Below are positions 47,383 to 57,977 of a stretch of DNA of 64,000 nt, piece after piece. Within the stretch, counting starts at the first letter, position 1; each line of letters starts with the position of its first letter. The notes under the pieces were generated by a model. That model searched no databases. It saw only the letters and a list, made by a program, of their open reading frames with translations, and was not told where the DNA came from. The translations under genes and the position numbers were made by a program. Source of the stretch: Branchiostoma lanceolatum (taxonomy: Eukaryota > Chordata > Leptocardii > Amphioxiformes > Branchiostomatidae); contig NC_089740.1 of NCBI RefSeq assembly GCF_035083965.1, positions 10,910,596 to 10,974,595 on the forward strand. Reading direction: 5' to 3'.

Positions 47383-48999
47383 ACTGAACAGAAGAAACAG
47401 CCACGGAAACGGCAATCCGGACCCGTAAACTGAACAGAAGAAACAACCACGGAAACGGCAATCCGAACCCGTAAACCGAACAGAGGAAACAGCCATGGAA
47501 ACGGCAATCCGGACCCGTAAACTGAACAGAAGAAACAGCCACGGAAACGGCAATCCGGACCCGTAAACTGAACAGAAGAAACAGCCACGGAAACGGCAAT
47601 CCGGACCCGTAAACTGAACATAGGAAACAGCCACGGAAACGGCAATCCGGACCCGTAAACTGAACAGAAGAAACAGCCATGGAAACGGCAATCCGGACCC
47701 GTAAACTGAACAGAAGAAACAGCCACGGAAACGGCAATCCGGACCCGTAAACTGAACAGAAGAAACAGCCACGGAAACGGCAATCCGGACCCGTAAACTG
47801 AACAGAAGAAACAGCCACGGAAACGGCAATCCGGACCCGTAAACTGAACAGAAGAAACAGCCACGGAAACGGCAATCCGGACCCGTAAACTGAACAGAAG
47901 AAACAGCCACGGAAACGGCAATCCGGACCCGTAAACTGAACAGAAGAAACAGCCACGGAAACGGCAATCCGGACCCGTAAACTGAACAGAATAAACAGCC
48001 ATGGAAACGGCAATCCGGACCCGTAAACTGAACAGAAGAAACAGCCACGGAAACGGCAATCCGGACCCGTAAACTGAACAGAAGAAACAGCCATGGAAAC
48101 GGCAATCCGGACCCGTAAACTGAACAGAAGAAACAGCCACGGAAACGGCAATCCGGACCCGTAAACTGAACAGAATAAACAGCCATGGAAACGGCAATCC
48201 GGACCCGTAAACTGAACAGAAGAAACAGCCACGGAAACGGCAATCCGGACCCGTAAACTGAACAGAAGAAACAGCCATGGAAACGGCAATCCGGACCCGT
48301 AAACTGAACAGAAGAAACAGCCACGGAAACGGCAATCCGGACCCGTAAACTGAACAGAATAAACAGCCATGGAAACGGCAATCCGGACCCGTAAACTGAA
48401 CAGAAGAAACAGCCACGGAAACGGCAATCCGGACCCGTAAACTGAACAGAAGAAACAGCCATGGAAACGGCAATCCGGACCCGTAAACTGAACAGAGGAA
48501 ACAGCCATGGAAACGGCAATCCGGACCCGTAAACTGAACAGAAGAAACAGTCACGGAAACGGCAATCCGGACCCGTAAACTGAACAGAAGAAACAGCCAC
48601 GGAAACGGCAATCCGGACCCGTAAACTGAACAGAAGAAACAGCCATGGAAACGGCAATCCGGACCCGTAAACTGAACAGAAGAAACAGCCACGGAAACGG
48701 CAATCCGGACCCGTAAACTGAACAGAATAAACAGCCATGGAAACGGCAATCCGGACCCGTAAACTGAACAGAAGAAACAGCCACGGAAACGGCAATCCGG
48801 ACCCGTAAACTGAACAGAAGAAACAGCCATGGAAACGGCAATCCGGACCCGTAAACTGAACAGAGGAAACAGCCATGGAAACGGCAATCCGGACCCGTAA
48901 ACTGAACAGAAGAAACAGTCACGGAAACGGCAATCCGGACCCGTAAACTGAACAGAAGAAACAGCCACGGAAACGGCAATCCGGACCCGTAAACTGAAC
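47348..48999 (+). repeat. 46-bp minisatellite, about 36 copies, seeded by a GPCR stop codon
   Basis: The unit reads agccacggaaacggcaat, ccggacccgtaaactgaa, cagaagaaac. The first unit is the last codons of the GPCR with the TAA stop and the first 3' UTR bases. About 35 more copies follow with few variants (cacgg/catgg; agaagaaa/agaataaa/agaggaaa). Higher-order blocks are visible: the catgg and aataaa variants recur in groups of several units near 47990, 48170, 48350 and 48720. The minus strand has no stop in any of its three frames across the array. Confidence 0.95.
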
Positions 49000-49530
49000 G
49001 ATCAAAAACTCTCCTCATAACATGCAGATTCGGGAAGGAAATGAAGCATTCAAAAGGTAACAGTTTGGTCATCAAAACACCTTATATTGACCCTTAGTAA
49101 AAGTCACAGAGATGAAAACCTGGATCTGGATATACCCGAACCTTCATTGACCGTATGGATAGCGCATTTGTGTACAACTGTGTGAGAATACTTGTATATG
49201 ATCATGATGGTTATACCATCTTGTAGTACATGCAGTATGTAACCAATAGTATAATGTTGATACTGGTATATCACATATGATATATGTACAGCCACCGGAA
49301 CTGCAATCCTGGCCCGTAAACTGCACGAATAAAAACTCTCCTCATACCATGTTCATGTAGTTTTGGGAAGCATAAAGTATTCAAAGGGTAACTGTTTCGT
49401 CATCAAGATTCCACATATTGACCCTTAGTAAAAGTCACAGAGATAAAAACCTGAATCTGGATTTGAGCTGAACCTCCAAATGGATAGCACATTTGTGTAC
49501 AACTGTGTACGAATACTTGTATATAATTCA
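49000..49530 (+). repeat. Duplicated GPCR 3' flank
   Basis: The text after the array (actctcctcata...ttgacccttagtaaaagtcacagagat...gcgcatttgtgtacaactgtg) recurs at about 49330-49515. The second copy is preceded by one diverged minisatellite unit (cagccaccggaactgcaatcctggcccgtaaactg at 49291). This looks like a tandem duplication from when the unit was still single. Confidence 0.8.
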
Positions 49531-49716
49531 TATGTAGAGCCAGTTCAAAAGAAAAGAATACATAACAAATTCCGAGCTATGGCTGCAGTCTTGTGTTCTT
49601 ATCATATTTCATGTCTTTATATCAACATAAGCCATCCAGAATGGATTGACGCGTTTCCTCAAAACGCAGTTCACCTGACATTTGTGAAGAAGTGCAACCT
49701 GTTATTCGTTTTAATG

Positions 49717-49815
49717 TAATCATTGTAAAACGACTGATGTGAGAACTTTCAGGTACATGTGAAGCGAGGTACGTAAGGTGAGATATGTTGCCTGAAAGCC
49801 ACACGAAACACCAGC
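49717..49815 (+). repeat. Copy of the GPCR 5' flank
   Basis: aatgtaatcattgtaa...gatgtgagaacttt...cacacgaaacacc matches 45922-46017, upstream of the GPCR. With the 3' flank copies, it suggests a former tandem array of this gene. Confidence 0.7.
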
Positions 49816-50139
49816 TAAGAATTCCTGGAAAATGGTTGGAAACTGGCCGCATTTATCAGAGGTTATTAATGAGAACGGATTTCTGGTCATCTGACTCTGA
49901 GAGTAAATCTACCCGGCATGTCGGAGTCAAATGAAAGCAATTAGTGAAGTTTGAAACGTGAGAGAAAATCGTGCAAATTTGCAAAACAAGCGGCCGTACT
50001 TATAGGAGGATATTAATGCGAACGGAAGTTTGGTCATCTGAGCTTATACATATTTCTATTTGGCCATTCAAATCAATGATGTTTACCTCCCTGAAAAATG
50101 AGGCACTGTAATTCACTTTATCTTCACTGTAGCAAAATT

Positions 50140-50400
50140 TCACAGTGGAGGGAAACTTGTAAAATGTAAAAATACACAACACGTTAGCCTAAAGGTCAGT
50201 GTAAATCTTCCTGAACAGGTCCAGACGTCTTCATGTACATTTAGAATGAGCTTCAAGCCTGTTATAAACACGAGGTGACATGAAAAAGACGTGTTTTTAG
50301 GCGCTGCGCGAGAAACCCATGTACCACCGTGCCCACCCGTGGAAGCGCCACCTATGTTTACGTTCACATCATTACCTTCGCCAAAATTTTATGTTTCCGG
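50140..50400. repeat. Interspersed repeat, family 3, copy 2
   Basis: acaggtccagacgtcttcatg, ttagaatgagcttcaagcctg, ggcgctgcgcgagaaaccca and cattaccttcgccaaa occur in the same order as copy 1 and reversed to copy 3. Confidence 0.75.
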
Positions 50401-52523
50401 GGGAATTTGTCTGTCTGTATGTTTGTCTGTGAACAGCATGGCTCGAGAAGCTGAGGGTGGATCCTAATGGTATTTGGCATGTGGGTAGGGGTCGGGGAAA
50501 ACAAGGTTAAGTTCAATATTGATCCTCCTAGTGTCTTTCTACGGTGTTGCAGTGGTGCTGGATTGCGGCCTGTGAGCTATTCTTCATTGTTGGGCTGAGG
50601 GAAGCGGGGGCATATGTAGTGAAGATATCAGGTCTCTATCAAAGCCAACCACACCTGGTCACTACTATACTTCTTGATATGTGTGTTGGGTTCTCTTACG
50701 TACAGCGGTTAGACGCCGCCTGAGCCTTATACGCCTGAAGCTTACACGGCTTAACGTCACAAGCCGTAATCACGAATGCAAAGAACCCATCATGTCCGAC
50801 ATACCCTTAGGGCACTGGCAGTATCTCTGTTGTTTCAATCACAGAACAAGACAAGTGGGTCACAACATGTTCGCAAGCATGCCACGCGGAATCCATGTCG
50901 ATATTAGTCTAGGTTTTGGCATTGGTAGAGTTACAAAGTTGTTTGAAGCCGGTATAGCGTCTAGCCTCATTTACGTATAACCTAACCATAATATTATATT
51001 CATAGGTTAGAGACGTACGCCGTAGGGTATGTTTTATCACTTATGTCAACAAATATTCGTAAGCGGACAAGCGAGAATAACCCATGTTTTGTGGATAAGG
51101 AGACGCATAATTGCCATAAACCTACTTTAGCTTTTACACTTTGTGTGTTTTGTTGCATTTTCAGACATACTTTCACTTTTATGCTACATGATATTCCACT
51201 CATGAAGTTACACAAATCCAATCTAGGTTGCAACGAGGGCGCAGCGCCATCGCTCTAGTGAAATGTAGGTCAAAGGGGGAATTCACACTTGTGTGTACAT
51301 CATATGTCCGCACGAGTATTGACAATGTTTTGTCTTAGGTAAAGTTTGCGGCCAAAAAAAAAAAATTCAATAACCAGGCTTCACAACGCTGGGTCGAAGT
51401 CAAAAACAAATTTCTTTCCCGCAAACTTTGTCAAAGCCAAAAAATGTCAATACGCAACTCATAAGGTCTTGAATATATACTATAGATTTATTACACACAC
51501 TAAGCCTAAGGGCAATCGAGGCATTTTCCTTCTTTCGGAATTTAATCACGAAGTACAATTACAAAATGTCAGCATATTGAAATGATCGTCACGTACGTAT
51601 TAAATGTAGACATCATCTAATTATTCATATCAATATTAGTCTGGGCTTTTGTATAAATAGAGAATATCGGAGTAGCTCTTGTAGTCCAAGATTGTCGTAC
51701 CTATACCCTTCGTTCAAGTTAGACGATTTTATCAGTTAGCGCAGTATCCAACAACGGACAAACACTACTGCAGATTCTGTTGGTCGGCGAGCAACGGACA
51801 AACAGAGGTTCTGTTGGTCAGTCATCTTGTGTTATTCGTGGACTGGACCAGACCTGCCGAACCAGATAAACATAAAGTCGAACCCAACTCCGTGAGCCGC
51901 CCAGCCAAGCAGTTTGACATACGACATACGCCCACGGAGAAAGCGGCAAATGTCAGGTACTTCTTTCAGTGGCAGATAGAAAAGAGTCCCTTTTCTCGGC
52001 CCTTAAAGTCAACAACTTAAACTCGACTCCAATTCTTCTTCGGACAGCTCAACAAAGCGGTCAACAACAGAGAACAGAAGAAAGCGGCAGAGAAATAATC
52101 TATTTCAGGTACTTCTTTTATTGACAGAAAGAAATTCAATCGTTAACGCGTTGTTCAACACTGCCACTTAGCTTCGGCCACAAAGCGAAGACAAAACCGG
52201 TATTGACCGTTATCAGTGTTGATCAGCAGCTGGATTTGACGTCTCTTATGGTTGTTCAAGGATTTGCAGAAGCTTTACCTTATACACTGCAAGACTAAAT
52301 GAGAGTATATGAAAATCGATGCTTCTAGATATTTTAGTCTTCCACGGCATAAGCATATTGCAAGTATGTACAAGAACTCAACTGCATTGTGAAACTTTCA
52401 AAAACCCAATTTTTCTGTCAAGTTTACGAGTGCGAACTTTAGTAGACGTAAAACCCGGGACAGCAGCTTGCTACTACCAACAATTTTTTTTCTTGGCAAA
52501 AACAAATCAAACTTATCTCTACA
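50401..52523. other. Spacer and likely 5' UTR of the LRR gene
   Basis: No coding gene supported. 50640-50730 holds a SINE-like fragment and 51279-51465 a family 2 MITE. 51760-51830 contains doubled words (gcaacggacaaac, ctgttggtc). Any 5' UTR intron of the LRR gene cannot be placed. Confidence 0.45.
51279..51465. repeat. MITE-like element, family 2, copy 2
   Basis: cacacttgtgtgtacat, ttaggtaaagtttgcgg and cgcaaactttgtcaaagcc, followed by acgcaactcata, match 2188-2402. Confidence 0.65.
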
Positions 52524-54983
52524 ATGAAGTCGATTTTTCAGTTCAGATATGTTATTTTTATCTCCCTAGCCTTTACATTTTCATCTAATCTTTCAGCAGA
52601 TCAGACCTGCTTTCCTTCATGTAAAAGAAGAATGTGGGGGTTTTGCATGCATAACCCAAACGAGGAAGGTCGCAGTTATGCTAGCCGCAACCCTGACGAC
52701 AGGGCACTGTGCATTGCATGTTACAACGCTCGGAATCATTCTGCTGAAATAGCCAAGAGCCCAACAGGCACATGTTTTTCAGACACGAAAGAGCTTGCTG
52801 TAAGAGGTATCCGATACGGAATATTATCGTCACCAAAACTAGCGATGATTAACCCTTCTTCACTTACAATTCTTTTCCTTCGCGACGCTTGGATAACAGA
52901 ACTAGACATTGGCACGTTCCAATGCTTTTGGAGGTTACAATATCTGTCTTTAGACTACAACATGCTAACGCATATTCCAAGAAATTGGTATATTGGTTCA
53001 TCACAAACGCAGGCTAATATTACATACTATCTCAGCATGCTTTCAATTTCTAACAACAAAATTTCCAGTTTAGACCCAGGGTGTTTTGAAAATCTGCACA
53101 ACCTTAATTCGTTATATCTACACAGCAATATATTACAAGAACTACATAGATATTGGTTTATTGGGCTCAGTACACTTCGTACATTGTTTCTAAGTGGAAA
53201 CGATATCCAAACAATTCCGTCTGACGCGTTTGAGTCCTTGAAAGCACTGGAGATTCTAGACCTTAAGTTCAACAACTTGATGTGTCTACATAGAGAATCA
53301 TTTCTAGTTCCATCAAAACTCGACACAGTCTTACTTAGTGGAAACCGTCTCGTTGGTTCAAGTATTGTGCACAATATGACATGGAGCGTTGTGTTGGAAA
53401 AATGTGCGCTAAATGTACAGTGGTTACGCTTCAAGGTCTCGGGCAAGGTTTTTTATGTTAGCTACGACGCAACAGAAGACGTATTTACCATTGACACAGA
53501 CCGATCTCTTAACCCATGTGAAAGATCTTCATCCGGAGATGTTCAACTTGGTCATGTGACATACCAACCTCCTTTCGTCGTCCTACTACATAAAGCAAAG
53601 AAACACGAGTCTTTTTCAAGTACTTGTTCGAAGGCATGGAAAGAACATGGTGGCGTAACTTTGGGTTTGAAAGGCGAATCGAGTTTACGACTCTTTGGTG
53701 TAGAACTAAGTGTTAAAAGAGATGGCCCCAATGGCTTTGGCCTAGTGGCGAATACTGTAAAAGAGCAGGCTAGTAACTCTCAAAATGCAGGCAGATATCA
53801 TTCTGTTTCAATAGTGCCGTGCTTCTCTTTTATTGAAAAGCAGGTGTACTTTCTCAACGTGTCCGGAGTAAGACAAGCAGACAGAACAAAATGTTTCCAA
53901 GGAGAGACTGTAAGAAACGGCAGCATTTCCACTACGGTAACAAGTGCACTAGTCACGACCGCATCTGGAATAAGTCTTAATAGAACCGACAACCAAATGG
54001 GCAGATCAGAAAACACAACATCGAATATATCACTGGTCCAAGAATCAGTGAATACTACAGTTTGGGCAACAACTGCAGTGCCACCATTTTCTGTTACACA
54101 GAAATTAAATGTGGCTATGGATGCAGTTGATGTTACAGATCTAAATATCCCTGTGATTGTAGTATGTATAGTCGTTGGTCTATTGATTATAGTATGTTGT
54201 GTTGCTTTGTTTTGCTACCATAAGAGAATTAGAAATCTTAGCTGCAACAGAGGCAATGACAACAACCGACCGAATATTTCTCTTGCATTGATAAACGCGG
54301 CAGGCTTGCTACAAAGTAATGTTATGTACGGTCAGAGTTCACGAGATACGCCCCAGGCAAGAGGTATACACGACAATGAATCAGTCATAAGTCCATACGC
54401 TGAGGGTGGTTTCGAGGATCACGACAGTTTGAATGGTTCAGAATCAGTCATCATGCCTTACGCTGAGGGTGGTTTCGCGGATCACGACAGCTTGACGGAT
54501 TCAGACTCAGTCATTAGGCCCTACGCTGAGGCCGGTTTCGCGGACCACCCTGATTTGAGCAGGGCTGATTCTTCCCAATCAGAAATCGTCCCGTACGGAC
54601 AGGCGAAACTGTGCGCAGCGTACTCAGTCCGCGCCCGGGCGCACACACACCCCGTGCCCTCCCGCCCGTACAGCATTGAACGCCCCCGTCGGAAACCAAC
54701 CAGGAAAGGGGCCGTCGTGGCTGCCTATGGTCAAAGTGGTCGTGATAACCCCAACGGTGGTAAGTCCGTCCGAAACTGCTACCAGCACCCAGTAATTCTC
54801 CCCACCCCGGGCGCCACCCAGTTCTCTGCCTACCAGCAGAATTCCACAGCCGCTCGGGGCACCCGCAAGGTACCTTGCTACAACTCCCCTGCCCTGGCTA
54901 CTGATCTACAGCGCACACTGACCAACACATATGACCAGCATGACCATAACGAGGTAGTCTACAATTCCGCAGAGTCTCTGTAG
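52524..54983 (+). CDS. Leucine-rich repeat single-pass transmembrane receptor
   Basis: Single exon, 819 residues. A signal peptide (IFISLAFTFSSNLSA) precedes a Cys-rich N-terminal region. About six LRRs lie near residues 112-290, for example LRTLFLSGNDIQTIPSDAF and LEILDLKFNNLMCLH. A long extracellular part follows with Ser/Thr-rich, N-glycosylated sequence, then a TM helix near 541-564 (VIVVCIVVGLLIIVCCVALF) and a cytoplasmic tail of about 250 residues. The tail has three 20-21-residue repeats of the form SVIxPYAEGGFxDHDSL (about 618-680), a fourth shortened one (EIVPYGQAK) and further tyrosines. Repeated PYAE tyrosines look like docking sites for SH2-type partners, by inference. No TIR, Ig or kinase domain is seen. 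Lancelets carry many LRR-TM genes; the role here is unknown. Confidence 0.88.
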   Translation: MKSIFQFRYVIFISLAFTFSSNLSADQTCFPSCKRRMWGFCMHNPNEEGRSYASRNPDDRALCIACYNARNHSAEIAKSPTGTCFSDTKELAVRGIRYGILSSPKLAMINPSSLTILFLRDAWITELDIGTFQCFWRLQYLSLDYNMLTHIPRNWYIGSSQTQANITYYLSMLSISNNKISSLDPGCFENLHNLNSLYLHSNILQELHRYWFIGLSTLRTLFLSGNDIQTIPSDAFESLKALEILDLKFNNLMCLHRESFLVPSKLDTVLLSGNRLVGSSIVHNMTWSVVLEKCALNVQWLRFKVSGKVFYVSYDATEDVFTIDTDRSLNPCERSSSGDVQLGHVTYQPPFVVLLHKAKKHESFSSTCSKAWKEHGGVTLGLKGESSLRLFGVELSVKRDGPNGFGLVANTVKEQASNSQNAGRYHSVSIVPCFSFIEKQVYFLNVSGVRQADRTKCFQGETVRNGSISTTVTSALVTTASGISLNRTDNQMGRSENTTSNISLVQESVNTTVWATTAVPPFSVTQKLNVAMDAVDVTDLNIPVIVVCIVVGLLIIVCCVALFCYHKRIRNLSCNRGNDNNRPNISLALINAAGLLQSNVMYGQSSRDTPQARGIHDNESVISPYAEGGFEDHDSLNGSESVIMPYAEGGFADHDSLTDSDSVIRPYAEAGFADHPDLSRADSSQSEIVPYGQAKLCAAYSVRARAHTHPVPSRPYSIERPRRKPTRKGAVVAAYGQSGRDNPNGGKSVRNCYQHPVILPTPGATQFSAYQQNSTAARGTRKVPCYNSPALATDLQRTLTNTYDQHDHNEVVYNSAESL

Positions 54984-57187
54984 TTAATATTGTAATTATT
55001 AGTTCACTTTCGTTGTTATGTAATATTAATATTGCAACCCAATCTACCTTCATTGTATCTATATCTATTGTATCTATATATCTATTGTATTTGTATATCT
55101 ATGTATATCTATGTACTTAGTATATCTATATGTCTATTGTATTAAATGCATTTGTATGCTATATATTTGTATCTAGTACTAGTATTAGTATTAGTATCAT
55201 TGCCATGCTGCTTTGCATCATAATTCAGAGTTTTGTTTAGTTGGGCAGTGGTTAAAAAGAATGTAACGTTACATGTAACCTTTAACATTTACTTTGTTGT
55301 AACAAAAAAGCTGAATTGAATACTGTTATTTTCATGTTAATAACATGAGTGGTGTGTTTTATTTTTGTATAGTTTGAAATGCATGCTGTTACAAAAGCCA
55401 GTCAAAGGTATGACCGGACCTGCCAACCCCTTATTGAGTTATTCTCTTTCAAAGTCTGAAACAAAATCGGCCCCTGCAGTTTCAAACAAGCCAATAGGAG
55501 ACTCAAACCTACACCACTTACTGTCTGTCCCAAGAGCTCTACCACTTAAAAAATCACGACCACAACACGAGATGCCAAAACCGGCAGTTTCACTGCATTA
55601 CCTAAGAAAGCCGCTATGAGGCCCATCAAATATCATAAGTATCTATCCACAGCTTCTCGTGTTATGCTGTCCACAGACACACATACAAACAGACAAACGG
55701 CGCCGAAAACATGAACCTTCTTGGCGAAGGTAATGATGTGAACGTGAATATAGGTGACGCTTCTACGGGTGGGCACGGTGCTACATGGGTTTCTCGCGCA
55801 GCCCTAAAAACACGTCTTTTTCACGTCAACTCGTGTTTATAACAGGCTTGTAGGTCATTCTAAATGTGCATGAAGACGTCTGGACCTGTTCTGGAAGGGT
55901 TTTACTGACCTTGAGGCTATTGTCTTGAATATTTTTACATTTTACATGTCGGGACTATAAACCCTATCCGAGCCTAAGCTGCAGTACCGCTCCCGGCCGC
56001 GACCTGAAAAGTGTTAAAACGACCGTCAAATTGCCAAATTTTGGTCTTTTCGGGAATGGGAAAATGTTGAAAGGCTCGCAAAGGGGTTGAATTTTATTAG
56101 GCTTCTTTGACTTTGTTTTCCAAAATTCCGACCATGCACCTAAACCTCAAGAATGACATTTCACAAACAGTTGGATTTTATGTCATAGATCACATAAAAT
56201 GTTTCCTTTGCATTTTAGCAATAGCAGTGATCGCGTGTAACAATTTCTGTAAATTGCCACACTATGAATGGGTACCACGTCCAAATTTCAATCCTGTTTG
56301 GTGAAAAAGAACACGTTGAACAGTCATAACGTTCTTTTTCTGTCTGTTTGTTTGTCAATGTCTCCAATTTTCCTTTAAAAATGCTTTAAGGTGTGTGGAT
56401 TAGGTAACAGTGCAATATAACCTTGGGCGCCGGGGGAGCTATTTTATCGGGGTCAAAATCATTCGAGGTTTTATCTTTTGGCAATTCCATTTACGTATAC
56501 TGATGAATTCCACTTCACATTTCATTCTACTCACCACTCAACTTAACACTAAAAGTTTCATATTATCATTATTTTACATATAATTATAAGACATACATCG
56601 TGTGCAAATATATACTAGTAGTAGGCAGATGTCAGAGTTTTGTTTGTAAAATAAACACACCTTTTTTTACTGTTTTGATAATTTATTGACCCCATCATGT
56701 ACCTTTACAAATTACAGCCAGATAGTCTTTCCTGATACGCACCATTTACTGAAGTACATGTACAGCAGTATAATCTTAAACTTCTCCTTAACACATTATG
56801 TATATTCATAAAAACACACACAATGTACAATTAAATGTAACTTCCCCCACAATACATCTGAACGCCTTGAGTGTATCTTCAAACACAGTATACGGTTGGA
56901 GCAACGAAGTATAAGCATGTTGCTTTATACATACAACGGTATCCAAATTTAGGGGCTAAATTTGCCACTATCATTACATGTATAAACAAAAATGAATGTC
57001 AAACAATTTACATTTATTCACATAACGTTTAACATTATAACTAATACCATAACATGTCATACACAAACAGTAGATTAAATGACCTATTCAGTATGATTAT
57101 TTACAAAACCGTCTACATTCATAACATTTCATAGCACAGTTTAAAACTATCTTAAAGACTTTTTTATAAGTAAGTAACAATTTTATT
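54984..57187. other. Spacer between LRR gene and LINE fragment
   Basis: No gene supported. A tatc/tatt-rich stretch lies at 55060-55200, a family 3 repeat at 55725-56110, and AT-rich sequence follows. Confidence 0.5.
55725..56110. repeat. Interspersed repeat, family 3, copy 3 (reversed)
   Basis: Reverse orientation of copies 1 and 2: ggtttctcgcgcagccc, ggtcattctaaatgtgca, gaagacgtctggacctgttc and ggaaaatgttgaaaggctcgc. It starts with cttcttggcgaaggtaatgatg, also seen at 59862. Confidence 0.8.
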
Positions 57188-57655
57188 ATGTGCTCAAAGA
57201 AAGACCTCGAAATTAGAAAAGCCCTAGCATGGGAAGCAAGCAACAAGTTGGACAAAATATGGAAATCTAACATTCCTAACAAACTGAAGGTACAAGTTTT
57301 TCTTACCTTTGTGGAACCGATACTACTCTACGGTGCAGAAACTTGGACGCTTACCTGTCAGCTCCAAAACAGACTGGATGGGACCTACACAAAGCTACTA
57401 CGCAGGGCACAGAACATTTCTTGGACACAACACGCTACTCTCAAAACAATTTATGGAAGTCTTCCGCGGTTGTCTCAAAAGCTCACCCACCGTCGTGTAA
57501 CATTTGCTGGACACTGCTTTCGAGCCAAACAGCAAATAGTTTCGCACATCCTTCTATGGAAACCAAGAGGCCAAGTGCACTGCAGAAGTTTGACCTTAAC
57601 CGATAGTTTAGTCAGAGACACTGAGATTGCATATGAACAGGGCAATATGGAGTGA
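57188..57655 (+). mobile_element. LINE ORF2 C-terminal fragment
   Basis: A 155-codon open frame with LLYGAETWTL, the TKLLRRAQNISW block, IYGSLPRLSQKLTHRR and FAGHCFRA. This is the typical region after the reverse transcriptase of non-LTR elements. No catalytic block is present, so it is a dead, 5'-truncated piece. It lies just beyond the 3' end of the polycystin-like gene, on the opposite strand. Confidence 0.85.
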
Positions 57656-57862
57656 TGTATGTACTTATTTAGTCCCGGCCGATGGCCGATAGATAGATAG
57701 ATGATTGAAGGTGGGTGAAACGACAAAATTTAAATTCGTTTCTGGAGCTGGAATGATTACTCATAAAACTGCTTACATCCATATCACAACATTTTATAGC
57801 ATAATCCAACACTGATTTAATGATTTATTATGTGAGAACAAAATTACACTTTTTAGGTACAA

Positions 57863-57868
57863 TTTATT
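57863..57868 (-). promoter_or_regulatory. Polyadenylation signal of polycystin-like gene
   Basis: AATAAA on the minus strand, about 110 bases after the stop codon at 57978. A second lies near 57822. Confidence 0.5.
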
Positions 57869-57977
57869 GAAATTATAGGCATAAAAATCTGATGTGCTCA
57901 AAAGTTTCTAATGATAGACATTGCAACATCTTTCATATTTACAATCGAAGTTGGGTAAAATGACATGATCAGAAGTC

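Noticed and set aside
46975-48968. Long minus-strand open frames of 407 to 633 codons
   Set aside because: They are the 46-bp minisatellite read in three frames, partly antisense to the GPCR. No independent sign of coding.
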